This document shows positions 60,615 through 64,000 of a stretch of DNA of 64,000 nt, in pieces. The stretch comes from Pseudomonas sp. BGI-2 (GTDB lineage Bacteria; Pseudomonadota; Gammaproteobacteria; Pseudomonadales; Pseudomonadaceae). Position 1 is the first letter of the stretch. Every line of letters starts with the position of its first letter. Where the stretch lies: contig NZ_SISB01000027.1 of assembly GCF_004310295.1 (NCBI RefSeq), forward strand, positions 1 to 64,000, given 5' to 3'. The notes beneath the pieces were generated by a model, which did not search any database, was not told where the DNA came from, and worked only from the letters and a program-made list of their open reading frames with translations. Both the position numbers and the translations under genes were made by a program.

Positions 60615-62006
60615 ATGACTCCGCAATACACCGCTCACATTGCACATCGCCGAGGCCTGACGTTCTGGGGCCAGTGGTTGTGTGCGATGACACTGGCCAT
60701 CTCGCTGCTGACGCTACTGGTGTTTTGGCGTGTTGGCAGTCTGACCAGCGAGTACCGCATCCTGATGATTCTGACCGTGCTCGGTTCAGTGCCCATCTAC
60801 AGCATGATGCAGGTTTACCATAAGCGACATGGCCTGGTGGTCGGGCTCGGCCGGTTACTGGCCGGCTGGTTGATCCTGCTGGCGGTACTGGCGACCATTG
60901 CTTTCACCACCCAGACCAGTGCGATTTACTCGCGCCAGGTCATCATGGTCTGGGCAGTGCTGGGCTTTTTCGTCCAGGCTGCGACTTTTCTGCCCTTGCA
61001 TTACTTCGCCCGGCTGCATTCGCGAATGATCTGCAGGGAACGTCGCTCGGTGATCATCGGCACTTGCCCGACCGCCCATGAACTCGCGAAAAAACTCTCC
61101 CAGCCGAACCGCGCGCTGGTATTGGGTTTCATCGCCGCCGCCGATAACAGCGGCCCGGCACCGAGCATTCTGCCGCTGCTGGGTCACGTCGATGGGATCC
61201 GCGAGATCATCACCCGCCTGGACGTACGCCGCGTCTACATTGTCCTGACGATGGCGCATGCCGCCACCATCGAAGCGCTCTACATCGATCTGCTGGACAT
61301 GAACGTCGACGTGGTGTGGATTCCGGATTTCGGCAGCATGGTGCTGCTCAACCACTCGATCTCTGAAATCGAGCGAATGCCGGCGATTTACCTCAACGAG
61401 AGCCTGATCAGCTCGCACCCCGCCAGCCTGTTTTGCAAGGACCTGTTCGAACGCAGCCTGGCCGCCGTGGCCATTATTGCCCTCAGTCCGTTGCTCTTGA
61501 TGGTAGCGATCGCCGTCAAGCTGACCTCCGCCGGTCCCGTGCTGTTCAAGCAAAATCGCCACGGCTGCAACGGCGAAGTGATCAAGGTCTGGAAATTTCG
61601 TTCGATGCGCCTCCACGACGATCGCGAAGTGCAGCAGGCCACCCGTGACGATGATCGTGTCACACCGCTCGGACGCTTTCTGCGCCGCAGTTCCATCGAC
61701 GAATTACCGCAGCTGTTCAACGTGTTGTTCGGGCAAATGGCACTGGTCGGCCCCCGCCCGCATGCCGTCACCCACAACATTTACTACACCGGCAAAGTGC
61801 GCGCCTACATGGCCCGTCACCGCCTCAAACCGGGGATTACCGGGTTGGCCCAGATCACCGGGCATCGAGGCGAAACCGAAACGGTGGAAAAGATGCAGCT
61901 GCGCGTCGCCCAGGACCTCAACTACATCAACCAATGGTCGCTGTGGCTGGACATCAAGATCCTCATCAAGACGCCCTTCACCTTGTTCTCGAAAAACATC
62001 TATTGA
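60615..62006 (+). CDS. Undecaprenyl-phosphate glycosyl-1-phosphate transferase (WcaJ-like)
   Basis: A 463-residue polyprenyl-phosphate hexose-1-phosphate transferase. Four N-terminal membrane segments (about 18-125), a CoA-binding-like domain (SVIIGTCPTAHELAKKL), a re-entrant membrane segment (AAVAIIALSPLLLMVAIAVK) and the catalytic domain (VWKFRSMRLHDD, LRRSSIDELPQLFNVL, LVGPRPHA, LKPGITGLAQI). It puts the first sugar, probably glucose, on the lipid carrier. The start at 60615 gives the normal length. Confidence 0.93.
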   Translation: MTPQYTAHIAHRRGLTFWGQWLCAMTLAISLLTLLVFWRVGSLTSEYRILMILTVLGSVPIYSMMQVYHKRHGLVVGLGRLLAGWLILLAVLATIAFTTQTSAIYSRQVIMVWAVLGFFVQAATFLPLHYFARLHSRMICRERRSVIIGTCPTAHELAKKLSQPNRALVLGFIAAADNSGPAPSILPLLGHVDGIREIITRLDVRRVYIVLTMAHAATIEALYIDLLDMNVDVVWIPDFGSMVLLNHSISEIERMPAIYLNESLISSHPASLFCKDLFERSLAAVAIIALSPLLLMVAIAVKLTSAGPVLFKQNRHGCNGEVIKVWKFRSMRLHDDREVQQATRDDDRVTPLGRFLRRSSIDELPQLFNVLFGQMALVGPRPHAVTHNIYYTGKVRAYMARHRLKPGITGLAQITGHRGETETVEKMQLRVAQDLNYINQWSLWLDIKILIKTPFTLFSKNIY

Positions 62007-62052
62007 CCCCTGCCCATCGTTGATCGCTGTCACGACGACCCGAGGTTTGATC

Positions 62053-63393
62053 ATGAATGTGAGCGTATTCGGTATTGGTTACGTGGGACTTGTCCAAGGC
62101 GCCGCGCTGGCGGAAGTGGGCCACAACGTCCTCTGTGTGGATGTCGACGTCGACAAGGTAAAGGCGTTGAAGGATGGCACGCTACCGCTCTACGAGCCGG
62201 GCCTGAAAAGCCTGGTCCACAACAATTACCAAAGTGGACGACTGCAGTTCGGCACTGACCTTGCCAGCGCTGTCCACCATGGCGATGTGCTGTTGATTGC
62301 CGTTGGCACACCGCCAGACGAAGACGGCTCGGCAGACCTCAAACATGTGTTGAGCGTTGCGCAAACCATCGCGCTGAACATGGACCGGCATCACATCATC
62401 GTCGATAAATCCACCGTCCCCGTCGGGACCGGCGACCGGGTGCGAGCGCACATCGAGCAGGTGCTGGCCGACAACGGTCGCGGCGACCTGACCTTCGACG
62501 TGGTCTCCAATCCCGAGTTTCTCAAGGAAGGCTGCGCGGTCGAAGACTGCATGCGCCCGGACCGGATCATCATCGGCACCGACAGCCAGCACGCCGAAGA
62601 GGTCATGCGAGAACTGTACGAACCGTTCAGTCGCAACCGCGAAAAGATCATCGTCATGGACCTGCGCAGCGCCGAACTGACCAAGTACGCCGCCAACAGC
62701 ATGTTGGCGACCAAGATCAGCTTCATGAACGAAATGGCCAGCCTCGCCGAAAAACTGGGTGCCGATATCGAAATGGTCAGGCATGGCATCGGCTCTGATC
62801 CGCGCATCGGATATCAATTTATCTATCCGGGTGTGGGCTACGGCGGTTCGTGTTTCCCCAAGGACGTCAAGGCGCTGATACACGCCGCCGCCAGTGTCGA
62901 CATCGACGCTCGGGTACTCAAGGCCGTCCAGTCGCGCAACGACGAACAGAAAGCCAGCCTGTACACCAGGATTTTCAATCACTTCGACGGCGCACTCCGC
63001 GGCAAGACCTTTGCCCTGTGGGGCCTGAGTTTCAAACCCAACACCGACGACATGCGCGAAGCCCCCAGCCGGGTGTTGATGGAAGCCTTGTGGCGCGCCG
63101 GCGCCAGCGTCCAGGCGTTCGACCCCAAAGCCATGGAGGAGGCCCAGCGCATATATGGCTCGCGCGATGACTTGACGCTGGCGGGCACCAAGGAAGCGGC
63201 GCTTAAAAATGCCGACGCCTTGATCATCGTCACCGAGTGGCAATCGTTTCGCGCGCCTGACTTCGACCTGCTCAGCCGGCAGCTCAAGCAACCGCTGATT
63301 TTTGACGGACGCAACTTGTTCGATCCGCAGCGGTTGAGCAAACGCGGCTTTACCTACGTCTCCGTGGGTCGGCAGACCTACCCGGTCATCTGA
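62053..63393 (+). CDS. ugd: UDP-glucose 6-dehydrogenase
   Basis: A 446-residue enzyme that oxidises UDP-glucose to UDP-glucuronate with two NAD. The cofactor motif is GIGYVGLVQGAALAEVGH, then VDKSTVPVGTGDRV, SNPEFLKEGCAVEDC, the catalytic Cys in YGGSCFPKDVKAL and FKPNTDDMREAPS. It supplies the acidic sugar of the polymer. Start 62053, 47 bases after the previous gene; the larger frame from 61645 overlaps WcaJ and is not used. Confidence 0.95.
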   Translation: MNVSVFGIGYVGLVQGAALAEVGHNVLCVDVDVDKVKALKDGTLPLYEPGLKSLVHNNYQSGRLQFGTDLASAVHHGDVLLIAVGTPPDEDGSADLKHVLSVAQTIALNMDRHHIIVDKSTVPVGTGDRVRAHIEQVLADNGRGDLTFDVVSNPEFLKEGCAVEDCMRPDRIIIGTDSQHAEEVMRELYEPFSRNREKIIVMDLRSAELTKYAANSMLATKISFMNEMASLAEKLGADIEMVRHGIGSDPRIGYQFIYPGVGYGGSCFPKDVKALIHAAASVDIDARVLKAVQSRNDEQKASLYTRIFNHFDGALRGKTFALWGLSFKPNTDDMREAPSRVLMEALWRAGASVQAFDPKAMEEAQRIYGSRDDLTLAGTKEAALKNADALIIVTEWQSFRAPDFDLLSRQLKQPLIFDGRNLFDPQRLSKRGFTYVSVGRQTYPVI

Positions 63394-63406
63394 AGGAAGT
63401 CGCGCC

Positions 63407-64000
63407 ATGATCAGGCTGCAAATAGTCAGGCATTACTCACCGAAGTTACTCGACGCCAACCAGGCCTATTCCTTCATTAACTTTGCTTCTATCGGCTGCC
63501 TTTTCGAACAGGCCCCAGGCACCGTCGCCTACTTTTGCGACGGCATGCTGATGTCGACGTTCATGTCGCGCGTAACCGGCCGCACGATCGGCCGGGTCAG
63601 CTTTGATTTCACGTCGATTGCCGACGCTGTTCTCAGCAGCGCAGAGCAACAGGGCAAGCGCGTGTATTTCGTCGGTGCCCGCCAGGCTGAACTGGATCTG
63701 TTTGTCGGCAAGATCAAAATGCTCTATCCGCGGCTGAGCATCGTCGGTTATCACAACGGCTACTTCGATGCGTCCCAGGCCCGGTGCATTCAGGCCGACA
63801 TCTGCCGCAGCGAAGCAGACATTCTGATCGTCGGCCTGGGTGCCGGGCTGCAGGAGCAGTTCGAACAGGATGCGCTGCGCGCAGGATTTCGGGGTGCTGC
63901 CTTCACCTGTGGCGGGTTCATACGCCAGGAAGCCATGGCCACGCGGCATTACTACCCGCCAGTGATCAATCACCTGCATATGCGCGCGTTTTATCGGATG
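63407..64000 (+). CDS. WecG/TagA/CpsF-family glycosyltransferase (3' end outside window)
   Basis: At least 198 residues of a family 26 glycosyltransferase, open to the window edge. The family pattern is visible: RVYFVGARQAEL, LSIVGYHNGYFD (the GY.dGYF motif) and ADILIVGLGAGLQEQF (the P.QE position reads GLQEQ). Such enzymes add N-acetylmannosaminuronic acid or similar residues to lipid-linked precursors. The operon continues beyond 64000. Confidence 0.87.
   Translation, partial: MIRLQIVRHYSPKLLDANQAYSFINFASIGCLFEQAPGTVAYFCDGMLMSTFMSRVTGRTIGRVSFDFTSIADAVLSSAEQQGKRVYFVGARQAELDLFVGKIKMLYPRLSIVGYHNGYFDASQARCIQADICRSEADILIVGLGAGLQEQFEQDALRAGFRGAAFTCGGFIRQEAMATRHYYPPVINHLHMRAFYRM

Noticed and set aside
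61645..62052. N-terminal extension of UDP-glucose dehydrogenase
   Set aside because: This part of the longer frame overlaps the WcaJ-like gene in another phase and is Arg/Pro/Ser-rich shadow sequence; the enzyme starts at 62053.

Overview
The window is chromosomal DNA of a Pseudomonas, most likely from the P. fluorescens species complex. The evidence is high GC with strongly G/C-ending codons, many copies of the typical fluorescens-group REP palindromes, an hcnABC cyanide synthase operon very close to HcnA/B/C of fluorescent pseudomonads, and Pseudomonas-restricted small families (DUF6124, DUF2388). No rRNA, tRNA, CRISPR array, prophage or intact insertion sequence was seen; one transposase-like 3' end lies at the left edge.

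Layout. 1-5.4 kb: transposase-like 3' end, LysR remnant, D-cysteine desulfhydrase-like enzyme, a DUF6124 gene with a structured leader, then a bacteriocin locus (relic cassette plus intact E3/S6-type rRNase toxin, immunity protein and a HEAT-like ORF) abutting an FKBP isomerase gene. 5.5-12 kb: PAS-GGDEF diguanylate cyclase, AT-rich OLD-family nuclease, RcnB-like protein, broken DJ-1/PfpI gene, Kef-type antiporter. 11.9-15.1 kb: hcnABC with an ANR box and an RsmA/CsrA-type leader site. 15.1-19.7 kb: membrane proteins, a 24-residue mini-protein and a two-component system. 19.7-23 kb: a decayed stretch (MFS/CoA-transferase chimera, second DUF6124 gene with leader, broken GlxA-type regulator). 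23-30 kb: mgtA with a long leader (91-aa ORF, 45-aa leader ORF containing a 16-bp hairpin), Na/Pi cotransporter, envelope proteins. 30-44 kb: dehydratase, SDR plus divergent GlxA-type regulator, lipoprotein hydrolase, methyltransferases, LuxR regulator, polyamine-type binding protein, P1 peptidase, cupin, ohr, a candidate ncRNA, broken second ohr, ohrR and msrA. 44-55 kb: a second polyamine-type binding protein with a PuuB-like oxidase and LysR, then succinate-semialdehyde dehydrogenase with its own LysR, aldo/keto reductase plus MFS, hydrolase, sugar epimerase. 55.9 kb to the end: an exopolysaccharide operon (RfaH-like antiterminator, outer-membrane barrel, Wza, Wzc, WcaJ-like initiator, Ugd, WecG-type glycosyltransferase) that runs off the window.

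How the genes work together. Three themes stand out: (i) competition and defence (rRNase bacteriocin, HCN, OLD nuclease); (ii) polyamine/GABA-type nitrogen use (two PotF-like proteins, PuuB-like oxidase, SSADH) together with thiol-peroxide defence (ohr/ohrR/msrA); (iii) a uronic-acid exopolysaccharide made by a Wzy/Wzc-type pathway, probably under RfaH-type antitermination. At least eight gene relics carry internal deletions or frameshifts with no mobile element beside them.

The most unusual signal is the leader in front of both DUF6124 genes. Each carries a short tag twice in hairpin loops and its reverse complement once between them. The tag sequence differs completely between the two loci, yet all three positions change together. 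That is covariation evidence for an undescribed RNA switch or a similar structured element.
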